A program made the translations under genes and the position numbers. Shown here one piece after another: positions 41,807 through 51,745 of a stretch of 64,000 nucleotides of DNA (position 1 is its first letter; every line of letters begins with the position of its first letter). The stretch is from Flavisolibacter amylovorans (GTDB lineage: Bacteria > Bacteroidota > Bacteroidia > Chitinophagales > Chitinophagaceae), in contig NZ_BAABGY010000006.1 in assembly GCF_039541815.1 (NCBI RefSeq), positions 1 to 64,000 on the forward strand, written 5' to 3'. The notes under the pieces are model-generated. The model did not search any database. It was not told the DNA's origin and saw nothing but the letters and a program-made list of their open reading frames with translations.

Positions 41807-41814
41807 TAAAAATA
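41807..41814 (-). promoter_or_regulatory. -7 box TATTTTTA upstream of the small protein gene
   Basis: Near-perfect TAnnTTTG match on the minus strand, 22 bases before the ATG at 41784. Confidence 0.45.
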
Positions 41815-41925
41815 CGGGGCGGCCGATCGTGTTTTTACGGGTGCTGTTTCTTTTTCGGACGCATACACTTTCCCCCATAACCGAGTGTAATTGTTTGGCC
41901 TTAAAAGAGCGCGGGCGCCAGGCGT

Positions 41926-41960
41926 AAAAAAAAGAGGGACGCGGCCGCATCCCTCTTTTT
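41926..41960 (-). terminator. Terminator of tamB-tamL
   Basis: AAAGAGGGA / TCCCTCTTT arms with a GC-rich inner stem, A-run on one side and T-run on the other; 16 bases past the tamL stop codon. Confidence 0.82.
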
Positions 41961-41975
41961 CGAACCAACCGCGTC

Positions 41976-44258
41976 CTAGAACGGATAGCCGATGGCCAGG
42001 TTGTAGATGATGTTTTCCTTCTTGAGCGCCGGGTCTTTGGGATCAAGGCGGTCCATCACCCAGGGGTTCTTCTCCCAGGGCTTTACCAGTGGGATGCCCA
42101 CGTCGAGGCGGATGACGAAGATGGTGACGTCAAGCCGCACGCCCACACCGGTGTTCACCGCGAGCTCGTTGAAGAAGGAGCCCGAGAAGCCGGAGCCCGG
42201 GCGGTCGGGATCTTCGTTGGCGAGCCAGATATTGCCGGCATCGATAAAGAGCGCGCCATAGAGCGGTCCGGAGATGTGCGGTCGGAACTCGGTGTTGAAC
42301 TCGAACTTGATGTCACCGGTCTGGTCGGCCAGGAAGGTACGTGTGGGCTGGCGGAAGGTGCCCGGCCCGAGCGAGCGGCTGCGGAAGCCGCGCAGGCTGT
42401 TGTTGCCGCCCGCAAAGAACTGCTTGATATAGGGCAGCTGCATCGAGTTGCCATAGGGGATGCCGTAGCCGATGTTGACACGGTTCACCCAGCTCGACTT
42501 GAGCCCGATCTTATGGTACCAGCGGCCGTCCACCTCCAGCTTGATGTACTGGTCGAAGAGGGCGTTGAAGATCCGCTTCGGGTCGCCGCCTTTCGCATTG
42601 GCGCCCATCATGAGTCCGGCCACGTTGCCGGAAAGGTCCACAAGGCCGTTCACGAAGAAGGCATTCGGGCGCTGCAGGCCGTTTACGAGCTGGTTGAAGG
42701 TGACCTGGTAGGTGGAGCCCAGGATGAACTGCGAGTCCACCACGCGCTGCAGGTAGGGATAGCGGCGCACCGAGTCGCGGTACTCAGCGGTCACATTGAT
42801 CGGCTGCACATAGTTGATCGAGACCGGGTTGAGCTCGTGCGAGAATTCCAGGGAAGGCTTCCAGGTGTAGCCCAGGCTTCCGCGGAACGAGTTGACCGTA
42901 TAAAGCCGGTTGCGCGTCAGCAGGTCGTAGCCAAGCTGTATGTTGGTGCGCGGCACGTAGGCGCTCGTGGTGTTCACGTTGAAGAAGGGCACCACGAAGC
43001 GCGGGATGGCAAGCGTGGCCTCAGCCCCGGTGCGGTAGGTGTTGTAGCCCTGGAAGGTGCCGCCGAACTGGATCTCCGATGCCACGTAGGCGGAGACGGC
43101 GAGGTGCTCCGCCTGGCGGAACGTATTCCGGTTGCGCCAGGTCAGGTTGATCTGAGAGCCGTTCATGTTGTTTGACTTCGAGGTGGCCGTGATTTCGCCG
43201 CGAATCGACTTCTTGGGCTGCGGCGTCAGGTAGTAATACGCATCGAGCTTGAAGGAGTCGGTCACGGGCTCGAAGCGGTTCTTGACGTACCGGAACTCGT
43301 TAAGGTTGATGAGGCGGCTCAGCGTGGTGTTGTGATCCGTACGGTTATAGAGGGCACCCGAGTCGAACACCAGGATCCGCGGCCACATCCAGGGCTTGAA
43401 GCGCTTGCGCCGGTCGATGATGTGGTAGCCCCCATACAGTTCCGCGTCGGCGAGGCTGGTGTCGAGGCGCTGCGCGTTGATGCGGTAGTTGGCGTAGATA
43501 TACGTATTCCGGATCCGGTAAGCACGCATCGCCTCGTCGGGCGCCGAGTTCTTCACCGTGAGAACCATGTCCACCTTGTTATTACCCACGGTGCTGTCGA
43601 CCTGCATCAGCAGGTACTCGGGGTTGAAGAAGTAGAAGCCACGCTCCTTCAGGAAGGCGTCCACACGGTTGCGCTCGCCGCGGATGACGTCGAGGTCGTA
43701 GGGTGCGCCCACCTGGAGCAGGGAGCCTGCCTGAGATGCCCGGATGTTCTCCGAAAGCTCGGTGCTGTCTAGCGGGAAGCGGATGGCGTTGATGGTGTAT
43801 TGCGGACCGGCGTCTACCTTGTAGTCCATGCGTGCCTTGCGTCCCTTCACTACAGAGTCGCCGCTTGCCTTGGCCTGAAAGAAGCCCTTGTTGTCCATGT
43901 GGTTCTGCAGCAGCTTGACGCTGTTGTTGCTATTGACGCTGCTCAGGAGCACCGGCGGCTCACCCAGCTGGTCGCGGAGGCGACCGAAAAAGGAGTTGGG
44001 CTTCGCCTTCCGGAACATATTGTAGAAGCCCAGCTTGATCGGAAGGCCGAGGAAGCGTGTGTTGGGCTGCGGCCGGGTGATGCCGACGAGGTCGGCGTGC
44101 AGGGTCTTGCGCTCGCGGGCCGTGAGGCCGCTGGCGTTGCGGAGATCGACCCGTGCGCCTGTATAGAGCTTTTCGCCGGGCGGGAGGTGCTTGGTGCCGC
44201 TGCAGGCTGCCAACAGGAGGCAGGCCGTCAGTGCCAATGGATAAAATGCCTTAGTCAT
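41976..44258 (-). CDS. tamL: TamL-type lipoprotein Omp85 (BamA/TamA family)
   Basis: Outer-membrane Omp85-family protein of 760 residues. Unlike BamA it begins with a lipoprotein signal (MTKAFYPLALTACLLLAAC, Cys19), the hallmark of the Bacteroidota TamA variant called TamL. The N-terminal 300 residues hold POTRA-like domains (DMVLTVKNSAPDEAMRAYRI). The 16-strand barrel follows, with the lid-lock motif LRGFRSRSLGPGTF and terminal YNLAIGYPF ending in Phe. It should cooperate with TamB, encoded just upstream with an eight-base overlap, in outer-membrane insertion or lipid transfer. Confidence 0.93.
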   Translation of the reverse strand: MTKAFYPLALTACLLLAACSGTKHLPPGEKLYTGARVDLRNASGLTARERKTLHADLVGITRPQPNTRFLGLPIKLGFYNMFRKAKPNSFFGRLRDQLGEPPVLLSSVNSNNSVKLLQNHMDNKGFFQAKASGDSVVKGRKARMDYKVDAGPQYTINAIRFPLDSTELSENIRASQAGSLLQVGAPYDLDVIRGERNRVDAFLKERGFYFFNPEYLLMQVDSTVGNNKVDMVLTVKNSAPDEAMRAYRIRNTYIYANYRINAQRLDTSLADAELYGGYHIIDRRKRFKPWMWPRILVFDSGALYNRTDHNTTLSRLINLNEFRYVKNRFEPVTDSFKLDAYYYLTPQPKKSIRGEITATSKSNNMNGSQINLTWRNRNTFRQAEHLAVSAYVASEIQFGGTFQGYNTYRTGAEATLAIPRFVVPFFNVNTTSAYVPRTNIQLGYDLLTRNRLYTVNSFRGSLGYTWKPSLEFSHELNPVSINYVQPINVTAEYRDSVRRYPYLQRVVDSQFILGSTYQVTFNQLVNGLQRPNAFFVNGLVDLSGNVAGLMMGANAKGGDPKRIFNALFDQYIKLEVDGRWYHKIGLKSSWVNRVNIGYGIPYGNSMQLPYIKQFFAGGNNSLRGFRSRSLGPGTFRQPTRTFLADQTGDIKFEFNTEFRPHISGPLYGALFIDAGNIWLANEDPDRPGSGFSGSFFNELAVNTGVGVRLDVTIFVIRLDVGIPLVKPWEKNPWVMDRLDPKDPALKKENIIYNLAIGYPF

Positions 44259-47200
44259 GACTGGGTTGTTCCGTTGCTTGCGTTTCTGTCGTTTGTTCTT
44301 TCGGAGGTTGCTGTTCTTTCGCTGCTTCCTTTTCCTTGCGCTTCACGTCGCGGCGTACGCGACGCGCCTGCCAGATCTCGCGGAAGCGGTTGTATTCTAC
44401 ACTGATGATAAAGCCGAGGCCTGTCTCCACCACGTAGCCGTCCACGTATCCTTCATAATCGTTTCGGCGGTAGAAGCGGAGCATATAGCGCCCGTCGCGA
44501 CTGAGCTGGTAGTTGACCTGGATGTTGCCGGCGATGTTGTTGCCGGAGTTGTTGTTCTGCTGTGGCCCTTCGAGCTGGAAGTTGCTACCTACGGTCACCG
44601 TCAGGCGGTCGTTGAGGAGGCGCTTGCTGAGGCCCACGTTGAGGTCGGTGCGCGCGCGGCGCTCGCCCGTCGTATAGTCGTCGCTGGAGGCTACGTCGAA
44701 GTTGAGGTCCACGCCCTGGATGAGGCCGGCGGCGAGGTTGTTGAGCTGCTCGGTCATCAGCTTGCTCACCGAGGTGCGGGCGAAGGTGCCTGCGTTGAAG
44801 CCGCCCCCGTTGGAGGAGAAGGGATTGTCGCCCACAAAGCGGTTCAGCAGCAGCACGGCAAACACCTGCTTGTTGAGTTCGGTGGGCTCCGAGCGCAACT
44901 GCGTCAGGCGCGTCTGCACGGTACTCAGCACGTCGCCGCTCACATTGAAGTTTTGCCCGGGCGGCAGCTGGATGTCGAACGTGAGGTCGGGCTTCATGAG
45001 CGCGCCGCGCAGGTACAGCAGCACCTGGAAGGGCAGCTTCTGCAGGTAGAAGTTGCGCTGCGTGGTTTCTGCAATCTGCTGCTCCACGAGATCAAGGGGG
45101 GCGGTGTTGGCCACGTAGCGGCCCGTTACCTCGAGCTCGGCGGCCGTGGGCTCACCGAGCCAGGTGATGCGGCTGCCCTTGTCGAGGATGAAGCGGCGGC
45201 GCAGGAAGTTGAGCGCAAACTGGTAGCCGCCCTCGTCGATCACGTAGGTGCCGGTGAGGGTGATCTTACCGCTCGGGTCCACACCGGCCGTGAGGTTGCC
45301 GGTGCCCTTGAGGTTGAGGAGGTCGCCGCTCGCCACATCTACGATCACGTTGAAGGTCGCCTCCTTGTTGATGTCGATGTTCACGGCCACGTCGAAGCCC
45401 TTGATACTGGTGTTGTTGAGGGTGTCGAGCGCCATGAAGAACGAATCGACGCCGGGGTTGCTGAAGTCCACGAACTGCACTACGCCCTCGCGCTCCACGA
45501 TGCCGGGCTCGCGCTGCGGCACCACGATCGTAAAGGCCGTGCCCTGGTTCACCGCGATGTTGCCGTCCACCACCGGGTTGGCCTCGGTGCCGCCCACGTG
45601 GAGGCGCGTCGTGATGTTCATCTTGCCGTAGTACAGGCTGTTGGTTTTTTTCTGCGTGTTCACCGCCATGAAATCGCGTGCGTTCACGTCCAGGTCGAAC
45701 CGGTAGTTGATGAAATTGCTGGTGCGCACCGTACCGTCGATGGTCAGCGGGTTGTTGAGCGAGTCGCGGATCGAGAAGTTGTCGAACCGGAAGCCTTCCT
45801 CGGTCACCGCCAGTTTTTCGTTGTCGATGGTAAAGGGTCCGCCGATGGCGAGCGTGCTGATGCTGGCCTGGTTGAAGTTGAGCGTTCCGTTCACCTTGGG
45901 CGCGGCCGTGGTGCCGGAGATCTTGGCGCCGCCGGTGATATTGCCGTTGGCACTCGTCACGAAGTCGGCCAGCGCACCCTGCAGCGAGCGGAGCTCGAGG
46001 CGGCGGATGGCCAGGTCGAGGTCGAGGCCGATGACTCCTCCGGCCTGCTGCGTGAGCGAGCCGTTGAGCCCGAAGTCGTTGCCCTTGCCGGTCACGTTCA
46101 CGTCGGCGATATAGCGGTTGCCGGCCGCGCTGCTCACCCGCATCGTTACGTTGCCGATGGTGTCTTTGCGGAACGAAAGGTCGTTGATGCGGAGGTCGGA
46201 GGTGAAGAGCGGGTTCTTCGGCAGGCCCTGGAAGGTGGCGGTGCCGTTGAGGCGCCCGTCGGCGAGCAGCGAATCGGCGCGCAGGAAGCCCGTGATGGTG
46301 CCCAGGCGGAAGTCGGTGAAGGTCACGTTGAGCGGACCGCCGGCGCCGCTGGTGCTTTGCAGGGCGAGCTGCTGGCCGTCGCGGCTCAGCACAAAGTTGT
46401 TGGCCGAGATGCTGTTGGGGGAGATACTGATCCCGTTGTTGGCGGCTACGCTCCAGAGCTCATAGTTCAGCAGCAGCGAATCCGGGCGCAGGCTGAGGGT
46501 GTAGGTGCCAGCGGAAGGCTGCGTGAGCAGGCCGCTGAGCCGGTACTTCGGCTTGTTGCCCTTGTCGTTGACACCGAGGTTGAAGTCGATCGTATTATTA
46601 CGGATCGTGGCCGCCACCCGGGTATTGTAAATATCCATGGTGCCGCTTACGAAGTGGGCGACGTCTCCGCTCACCTGCAGTCCGTCGGCCGTAGTGGTGA
46701 CCTTCAGGCCCAGGCCGGAGAGCGAGTTGCCGCCGAAGGCGAGCGCCGGCGCGTCCACAGTGGCATTGAGGCCGCGGCCGGTGGCGATCGTGCCTTCAGC
46801 CCGAAGGGGCTGGCTCATGTCGAAGCCGGGCACGAAGGCTGCCAGCACCGGCGAGTTCACGGCGTCGATCTTGAACCTGATATCATAGGGACGCACATTG
46901 CGCACCTGGTAGCTGTTGTCGGTGGAGAAGTAGGGCTGGATATTGTTCTGGATGATGAAGCCCAGGTCGGAGAAGCGGTATTGCCCGTTCAGATCGGCGT
47001 TGAGGAAGTTGCTGCGCACGCGCATGAACTGCTCGCTGCCCGTTTGCCCGGATACGAACGAAAGGGAGTCGATCGGCGCGCGCTGCGTTCCCGATACGAA
47101 CAGCGCCTCGGTGATGAGCACGTCCGCATCTAGGAAGTCGGCATTCATATTCCGCACGTCGGCGTTGATGCGGCCGCGGAAGGTGAGGGGCTGTGCGGTG

Positions 47201-49383
47201 AGGCCGAGCGCCCCGGTCTTGATGGAGTCGATGAAGCCGTTCACCTTGAAGCGTGTGTTGGCCCCGAAGGAGCCGCTGGCCTTCAGCGTGAGGTCGATGT
47301 TCGGGTCGCGGATGTCGGTGTTGGCAACGAACGAGTTCTTGTTGAGGGAGCCGTCGAGGCGGATGTTGCGGTAGTTGTATTTGTTGTACACCACGGAGCT
47401 TACGGTGCCGTTGAAGCGGGCATTCATGGTTTCGGGCGTAAAGCCGGTGCCGGTGATCCGCATGTCGGTGGTGAGCGCGCCTACGGGCACGGCACCGCGC
47501 AGGATGCGGTCGAGGCGGAGCGAGCGCGTACGCACCACGGCGTTGTAGCGGGCGCCCGCAGGGCTCGTGAGGTTGGCGAAGTTGCCGTTCACGCCCACGT
47601 TGCCGTAGGCCGTGGCCACGTTCATGTTGGCGTTGATGTTGGCCATGTTCCCCGACAGGGTTCCGGATGCGGTGAAGGTCTCGGGCAGGTCCATCTGCGC
47701 GTTGGAGAGGCGCTTGCCGCCGGTAAAGAGCGCAAGGTCGGTCTGCGAGGTGTGCAGGCGGCGGATGGTGAAGGTGCCGCCGGCGGCGTTGGGGTTGCTG
47801 AGGCCGGCGAGCGTGCCTGATGCGTCGATGCTAGTATTGCGGAGGCCGTTGAAGCGCAGCGAGGAGATGTTGAGCCGGTCCATCGTACCCGAGCCCCGGA
47901 GATCGACCGTCCATACGGCGTTCGGGTTGGCGAAGGCGGGCTGGGAGCGGAGCTGCGGCGCAAAGGCGAGGATGTCCTTAACCTGCACGCGGCTGTCTTC
48001 GATGGAGATGTTGAGGACCGTCTTTTCGAATTGCTTCACGAGCGCATCCTGCGAGGTGTATTGCAGCACGGCGTAGCGCTTCAGGTGCGTGCCGGGCGTT
48101 TGCAGGTCGAGGTCTTTGATATAAGCCTGGTTGTTCGCATACAGCAGGTCGCCCTGAAGCGAGTTGAGCACGAAGCCGCTTTTCTCGCGCAGCGAGCCGC
48201 GGGTGATGCGGCCGGCGATGGAGTCTTTATTAAGCACCAGGTTCTGGATGGCGAGGTTGAGGTCGGAGCCGTCGAAGTGGGCGAAGTCGATGCCTTGCGG
48301 GGTGCGCGGCGTGTTGTCGTTGTCGAAGCGGATGCGGTTGCCGTTGAGCTCGAAATGGTCGACCCGCACGAGGTAGTCCTGCTGCACGGCCGAATCGGCT
48401 CCGGCCTCTACCGCGTTGGCGAGATCGCGGGCTGCCTGCTTGCGGCCGAGGCGGATCACGGTGTTATTGTCGTCGATGCGTACCCGCGCCAGGTGGATGC
48501 GGTTGCGGTCAAGGTCGAGGTCCTTGCCGTCGAGGAGCAGGTTGCCGAGGTCAAGCTTCGTGTAGAAGGCGGAGGTCTCGTTGCCGTAGTCGACGTGGAT
48601 GTCGCGGAGGCGCACCTGCCCGATATCGAGCCTGGGCAGCACTGCCTTGGCGGTGGCGGGTGCGGCGTTGATCGCCGGCGCCGTAAGCGGGCGGGTCTGG
48701 TAATAACGAACGTGCAACCCGTTAATGGCGAGCGAGGGAATGCCGAAGCGCTGGTTGTTGACGTCGAAGGTGTCCATGCGCGCGGTGAGGTTGCCGATGC
48801 GGGCATTCATGTCGTTGCCGGTGAGCACATCCTTGTATACGACGTTGATGTTCTTGAGTCCCAGGTTCTTGACGGCCATCTTCATGACGGGCGCGGCGGC
48901 GGTGTCGGGGTTGGCGGCCTGCTGGGTCATGAACGCATCCACCACGAACTGGAAGTTGTACACCGTGTCGGGCAGCACGCGCTTTACCTTGGCCGTCATG
49001 TTCTCGATCTGCAGGTCGTTGATGGTGACCTCGTTGTTGAACAACTTCAAGAGCTCTACATTGGCGCGAACGGTACCGCCATAGAGCAGGGTGTCCTTCG
49101 TGCGGTCTTCGACGTAGATGTTCTCGAGCACCACCTTGCGGGGCAGGCCGATGCGGATGGACCCGATCTCGACGCGGGTCTTGAGCTTGTTCTCGAGGAA
49201 GCGCTCCACGCGGTTGGTGGCGAACTGCTGGCCGGGCGGCGTGAGCAGGAACAGGATCACCAGCACCACGAACAGGAGCAGGAAGAGCACGGTCTTGAGG
49301 AGCACGCGCGCCACGCGCTGCACCACGGTGCGCCGGGGGCGGGGGGCAGGAGCCGGGGCGGAGGAAAGGGTTTCTGTCGACAT
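44251..49383 (-). CDS. tamB: Translocation/assembly module protein TamB
   Basis: AsmA-like bridge protein of 1710 residues from the ATG at 49383. That start leaves a short polar N-terminus before the membrane anchor VLLKTVLFLLLFVVLVILFL; an upstream start would add 35 Pro/Gly-rich residues. The long middle is a repeat of short beta-strands forming a hydrophobic groove. The C-terminal TamB domain (DUF490) has VFAVLLLNRFVGDNPFSS and DVASSDDYTTGERRARTDLN, then a charged Lys/Glu/Gln tail. It spans the periplasm from inner membrane to TamL. Stop codon overlaps the tamL start. Confidence 0.94.
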   Translation of the reverse strand: MSTETLSSAPAPAPRPRRTVVQRVARVLLKTVLFLLLFVVLVILFLLTPPGQQFATNRVERFLENKLKTRVEIGSIRIGLPRKVVLENIYVEDRTKDTLLYGGTVRANVELLKLFNNEVTINDLQIENMTAKVKRVLPDTVYNFQFVVDAFMTQQAANPDTAAAPVMKMAVKNLGLKNINVVYKDVLTGNDMNARIGNLTARMDTFDVNNQRFGIPSLAINGLHVRYYQTRPLTAPAINAAPATAKAVLPRLDIGQVRLRDIHVDYGNETSAFYTKLDLGNLLLDGKDLDLDRNRIHLARVRIDDNNTVIRLGRKQAARDLANAVEAGADSAVQQDYLVRVDHFELNGNRIRFDNDNTPRTPQGIDFAHFDGSDLNLAIQNLVLNKDSIAGRITRGSLREKSGFVLNSLQGDLLYANNQAYIKDLDLQTPGTHLKRYAVLQYTSQDALVKQFEKTVLNISIEDSRVQVKDILAFAPQLRSQPAFANPNAVWTVDLRGSGTMDRLNISSLRFNGLRNTSIDASGTLAGLSNPNAAGGTFTIRRLHTSQTDLALFTGGKRLSNAQMDLPETFTASGTLSGNMANINANMNVATAYGNVGVNGNFANLTSPAGARYNAVVRTRSLRLDRILRGAVPVGALTTDMRITGTGFTPETMNARFNGTVSSVVYNKYNYRNIRLDGSLNKNSFVANTDIRDPNIDLTLKASGSFGANTRFKVNGFIDSIKTGALGLTAQPLTFRGRINADVRNMNADFLDADVLITEALFVSGTQRAPIDSLSFVSGQTGSEQFMRVRSNFLNADLNGQYRFSDLGFIIQNNIQPYFSTDNSYQVRNVRPYDIRFKIDAVNSPVLAAFVPGFDMSQPLRAEGTIATGRGLNATVDAPALAFGGNSLSGLGLKVTTTADGLQVSGDVAHFVSGTMDIYNTRVAATIRNNTIDFNLGVNDKGNKPKYRLSGLLTQPSAGTYTLSLRPDSLLLNYELWSVAANNGISISPNSISANNFVLSRDGQQLALQSTSGAGGPLNVTFTDFRLGTITGFLRADSLLADGRLNGTATFQGLPKNPLFTSDLRINDLSFRKDTIGNVTMRVSSAAGNRYIADVNVTGKGNDFGLNGSLTQQAGGVIGLDLDLAIRRLELRSLQGALADFVTSANGNITGGAKISGTTAAPKVNGTLNFNQASISTLAIGGPFTIDNEKLAVTEEGFRFDNFSIRDSLNNPLTIDGTVRTSNFINYRFDLDVNARDFMAVNTQKKTNSLYYGKMNITTRLHVGGTEANPVVDGNIAVNQGTAFTIVVPQREPGIVEREGVVQFVDFSNPGVDSFFMALDTLNNTSIKGFDVAVNIDINKEATFNVIVDVASGDLLNLKGTGNLTAGVDPSGKITLTGTYVIDEGGYQFALNFLRRRFILDKGSRITWLGEPTAAELEVTGRYVANTAPLDLVEQQIAETTQRNFYLQKLPFQVLLYLRGALMKPDLTFDIQLPPGQNFNVSGDVLSTVQTRLTQLRSEPTELNKQVFAVLLLNRFVGDNPFSSNGGGFNAGTFARTSVSKLMTEQLNNLAAGLIQGVDLNFDVASSDDYTTGERRARTDLNVGLSKRLLNDRLTVTVGSNFQLEGPQQNNNSGNNIAGNIQVNYQLSRDGRYMLRFYRRNDYEGYVDGYVVETGLGFIISVEYNRFREIWQARRVRRDVKRKEKEAAKEQQPPKEQTTETQATEQPSHD

Positions 49384-49769
49384 CGGAAGGTGCTTCTGGG
49401 TTGCCCCATCCCCGCAAATAACAGACCCGGCAAGAGCGCCGGTACGAAGCCCGCGGGGGCGCTGCATCGGCGGATGAGCGGGCGCCATGTGTAGAAAATG
49501 CTACACGGCCGGGCTGATGCGGCGGCGCGCGCCTGCCGGGTGCTGATTCCCGAAGAAGCCCATCCGGAGCGGAGCGGGGGCCTGTGGCTTAACGAAAGAT
49601 TATTAATGGAAAGAATTCAGCGCGTTTATAAACACCTATCTTTACATCGTTATTTGAGTGCCTCGCAGTAAGTAAGTGATCAATTTCGTCCAGTTAAACT
49701 GCCTTTTTTGTTCATCTTTACTCCCTTGCCTCACGCTCAAGATTTTTTTTATCGTTCAAAAAGTAAAAG
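49384..49769. other. Divergent promoter region of tamB and the second RRM gene
   Basis: No gene is supported. The left half is GC-rich and has a small hairpin GTGTAG / CTACAC at 49489-49506; the right half is AT-rich and carries the RRM promoter and its long leader. Confidence 0.55.
49637..49644 (+). promoter_or_regulatory. -7 box TATCTTTA of the second RRM gene
   Basis: Near-perfect TAnnTTTG match 125 bases before the ATG. If used, it gives a leader of about 120 T-rich bases, as in cold-shock type mRNAs. Confidence 0.5.
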
Positions 49770-50126
49770 ATGAACATTTACGTTTCCAACCTGAGCTTCA
49801 ATGTTCAGGACGAAGACCTCCGGTCTTTTTTCACCGAGTACGGTGAAGTATCCTCCGCTAAAGTGATCACCGACAAGTTCACCGGCAAGAGCCGCGGCTT
49901 CGGCTTCGTTGAGATGCCCGATAACGCAGCTGCCCAGAAGGCAATCGCCGAGCTGGACAACGGTGTGGTTGAAGGTCGCACCATCCGCGTGATGGAAGCC
50001 CGTCCGAAAGAAGATCGTCCCGAGCGCAGCAACGGCGGCGGCGGTTACGGTGGTGGCAACCGCGGTGGCGGTGGCTACGGCGGCGGCAACTCCGGCGGCG
50101 GCGGCTATAACAAGAACCGTTATTAA
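49770..50126 (+). CDS. Glycine-rich RRM RNA-binding protein, paralogue
   Basis: RNA-binding protein of 118 residues. One RRM (about 1-80) with RNP2 as IYVSNLSF (3-10) and RNP1 as RGFGFVEM (42-49). The Gly-rich tail (about 90-118) is shorter than in the protein at 12487 and ends NKNRY. The two RRMs share the same start (MNIYV.NLS) and most of the core, so they are paralogues. A strong terminator follows. A cold-stress or mRNA chaperone role is inferred from the family. Confidence 0.93.
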   Translation: MNIYVSNLSFNVQDEDLRSFFTEYGEVSSAKVITDKFTGKSRGFGFVEMPDNAAAQKAIAELDNGVVEGRTIRVMEARPKEDRPERSNGGGGYGGGNRGGGGYGGGNSGGGGYNKNRY

Positions 50127-50150
50127 TTAACGATAGCCTCTTGACAAAAG

Positions 50151-50175
50151 ACCCTCCTTCGCGGAGGGTTTTTTT
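50151..50175 (+). terminator. Terminator of the second RRM gene
   Basis: ACCCTCC TTCGC GGAGGGT followed by seven T. Confidence 0.9.
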
Positions 50176-50292
50176 ATGCCCCTGCGGCAGCGGCGGTAAC
50201 TCCCGTGTGCCGTTGTTGCCTGCCGCCGGCAGCCGCAACGGGGCGGCGTCTTCAACCCGTGGTACCTCGCACCGATCCGAGTATCCGGTAAT

Positions 50293-50322
50293 AAAGAAAA
50301 GGCTACCTGGAAAGGTGGCCTT
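50293..50322 (-). terminator. Terminator of the hemerythrin-cytochrome-glycosyltransferase operon
   Basis: AAGGCTACCT / AGGTGGCCTT stem with one mismatch; on the minus strand it is followed by TTCTTTATT. Confidence 0.7.
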
Positions 50323-50374
50323 GGTACATACTGCTTATGATCCGAACACTAACTCTTTATCGCTGAAGGCGATC

Positions 50375-51718
50375 TTATACGGTAACGGGCGTTGCGGCCC
50401 CGATGATTTCTGCCATATGGCTCTCGCAGAGCGCGAGGGTAGGATAGCGGGCAAATTCCTCCGACAGCTCCCGTGCCTTTGCGGCGTAGCTGCTGTCGGC
50501 CAGCACGGTCTCCACCGCCTTCCGTATTTGTACGGGATTGGGCGTTTCGGTCTTCAGGTTGATGCCGAGGCCGAAGTAGCCGATGCGGGCGTTGATCTCG
50601 TTCTTGCCTTCGTGCACGCCGGCCACCACCATCGGGAGCGCATGCTCGAGGCCCAGCATCACCCCGCCGTAGCCGCCATTGCTGACGTACACATCGGCAT
50701 AGGGCATCACGTCGCCGAAGGGAATGAAATCTTCGATGATCAGGTTGGCTGCCGGGAAGCGGTCGCGGAGCGCGTGGGTGCCGGAGCCGCCGGTAGTGGC
50801 CACTACGAGGTATTCGCTGTTCTGGAAGGCGGCCAGCACGGGTGCGAGCAGCTTTTCGATGTCCTTCTCCACGGTGCCCTGCGTCACCAGCACCACCTTC
50901 TCGAAGCGGTTGAGTCGCTCGTCGAACCAGGGCGTGCGTACGCTTTCGCTGCGGTGCGGCAGGAGCGCGCCTACGAAGCGGATGTTGCGGCCCATGTCGG
51001 AGCGGCGGTATTCAAAGCCCGGGGTGCCGCTCTGGAAAACGAGGGTAGCCTTGCGGGTCATGATGTCGAAGATGTTGGAGCCGGGCGCGCTGATGCCGTG
51101 CCGGGCAAGCAGGTGGCGCAGCACCTTGTTCGGCTTTGCGAACAGGAAGTTGTCGGCCACGAAGCGCATGACGTCCTGCCGGCGGCGACCGAGGAACGAG
51201 GCCGAGGGCGTAAGCCCGAGGCCAGCGGGCGGCAGGTCGCGCGAGGTTTCGGTGAGCGGGATGATGCCCATCGCGAAGCAGGGAATGCCCATCTTGTCGG
51301 TGACGAAGGGAATGGCACCGAAAGTGATGTCACAGACCAGGGCCTCGAATTCGAAGTCGGTGCGGATCGCCTTCAGGTCGTCGTAATACTCCGGTGCCCG
51401 CAGCGTGAACACGTGGATCAGGTCGAAGACCAGCTTCTTCAGCTGCGAGCGGTGCTGCGCCCGCTCGGGAAACAGCTCCTCGGGGTTTTGCGAAGCGGCG
51501 ATGTCGAAGGCCGCATGCAGCGGGTAATGCGGGATGCCGAGCGCCCGCAGCTTGGGCGCATAGTGCACCGAGGTGTACCAGCGCACGTCGCAGCCACGGT
51601 TGGCGAGGTAGCGCGCAAGCCCGGTGAGCGGGTTGAAGTGGCCATCGGCCGGCACGCAGGCAAAGAGCACCTTCGTGCCGGGCTTCAGGCTTTTGAGCGA
51701 AGAAAATTGGTTTCTCAT
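50375..51718 (-). CDS. GT1-family glycosyltransferase (UGT/MGT type)
   Basis: Nucleotide-sugar-dependent glycosyltransferase of 447 residues with the GT-B layout. The N-terminal acceptor domain opens with VLFACVPADGHFNPLTGLAR, as in macrolide and UDP-sugar transferases. The C-terminal donor domain has VSNGGYGGVMLGLEHALPMV, matching the HGGxxT..E..P region although the usual His is replaced by Asn, and a later GLGINLKTETPNPVQIRKAV. Acceptor and sugar are not predictable. It is third in an operon after cytochrome c (27-base gap) and hemerythrin genes. Confidence 0.87.
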   Translation of the reverse strand: MRNQFSSLKSLKPGTKVLFACVPADGHFNPLTGLARYLANRGCDVRWYTSVHYAPKLRALGIPHYPLHAAFDIAASQNPEELFPERAQHRSQLKKLVFDLIHVFTLRAPEYYDDLKAIRTDFEFEALVCDITFGAIPFVTDKMGIPCFAMGIIPLTETSRDLPPAGLGLTPSASFLGRRRQDVMRFVADNFLFAKPNKVLRHLLARHGISAPGSNIFDIMTRKATLVFQSGTPGFEYRRSDMGRNIRFVGALLPHRSESVRTPWFDERLNRFEKVVLVTQGTVEKDIEKLLAPVLAAFQNSEYLVVATTGGSGTHALRDRFPAANLIIEDFIPFGDVMPYADVYVSNGGYGGVMLGLEHALPMVVAGVHEGKNEINARIGYFGLGINLKTETPNPVQIRKAVETVLADSSYAAKARELSEEFARYPTLALCESHMAEIIGAATPVTV

Positions 51719-51745
51719 ACAGGAAAGGGTGTATTGTATTTCTAC

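Noticed and set aside
44257..47133. 958-residue plus-strand open frame opposite tamB
   Set aside because: Antisense frame with His/Val/Glu bias typical of G/C-rich shadows; tamB has anchor and C-terminal domain motifs.
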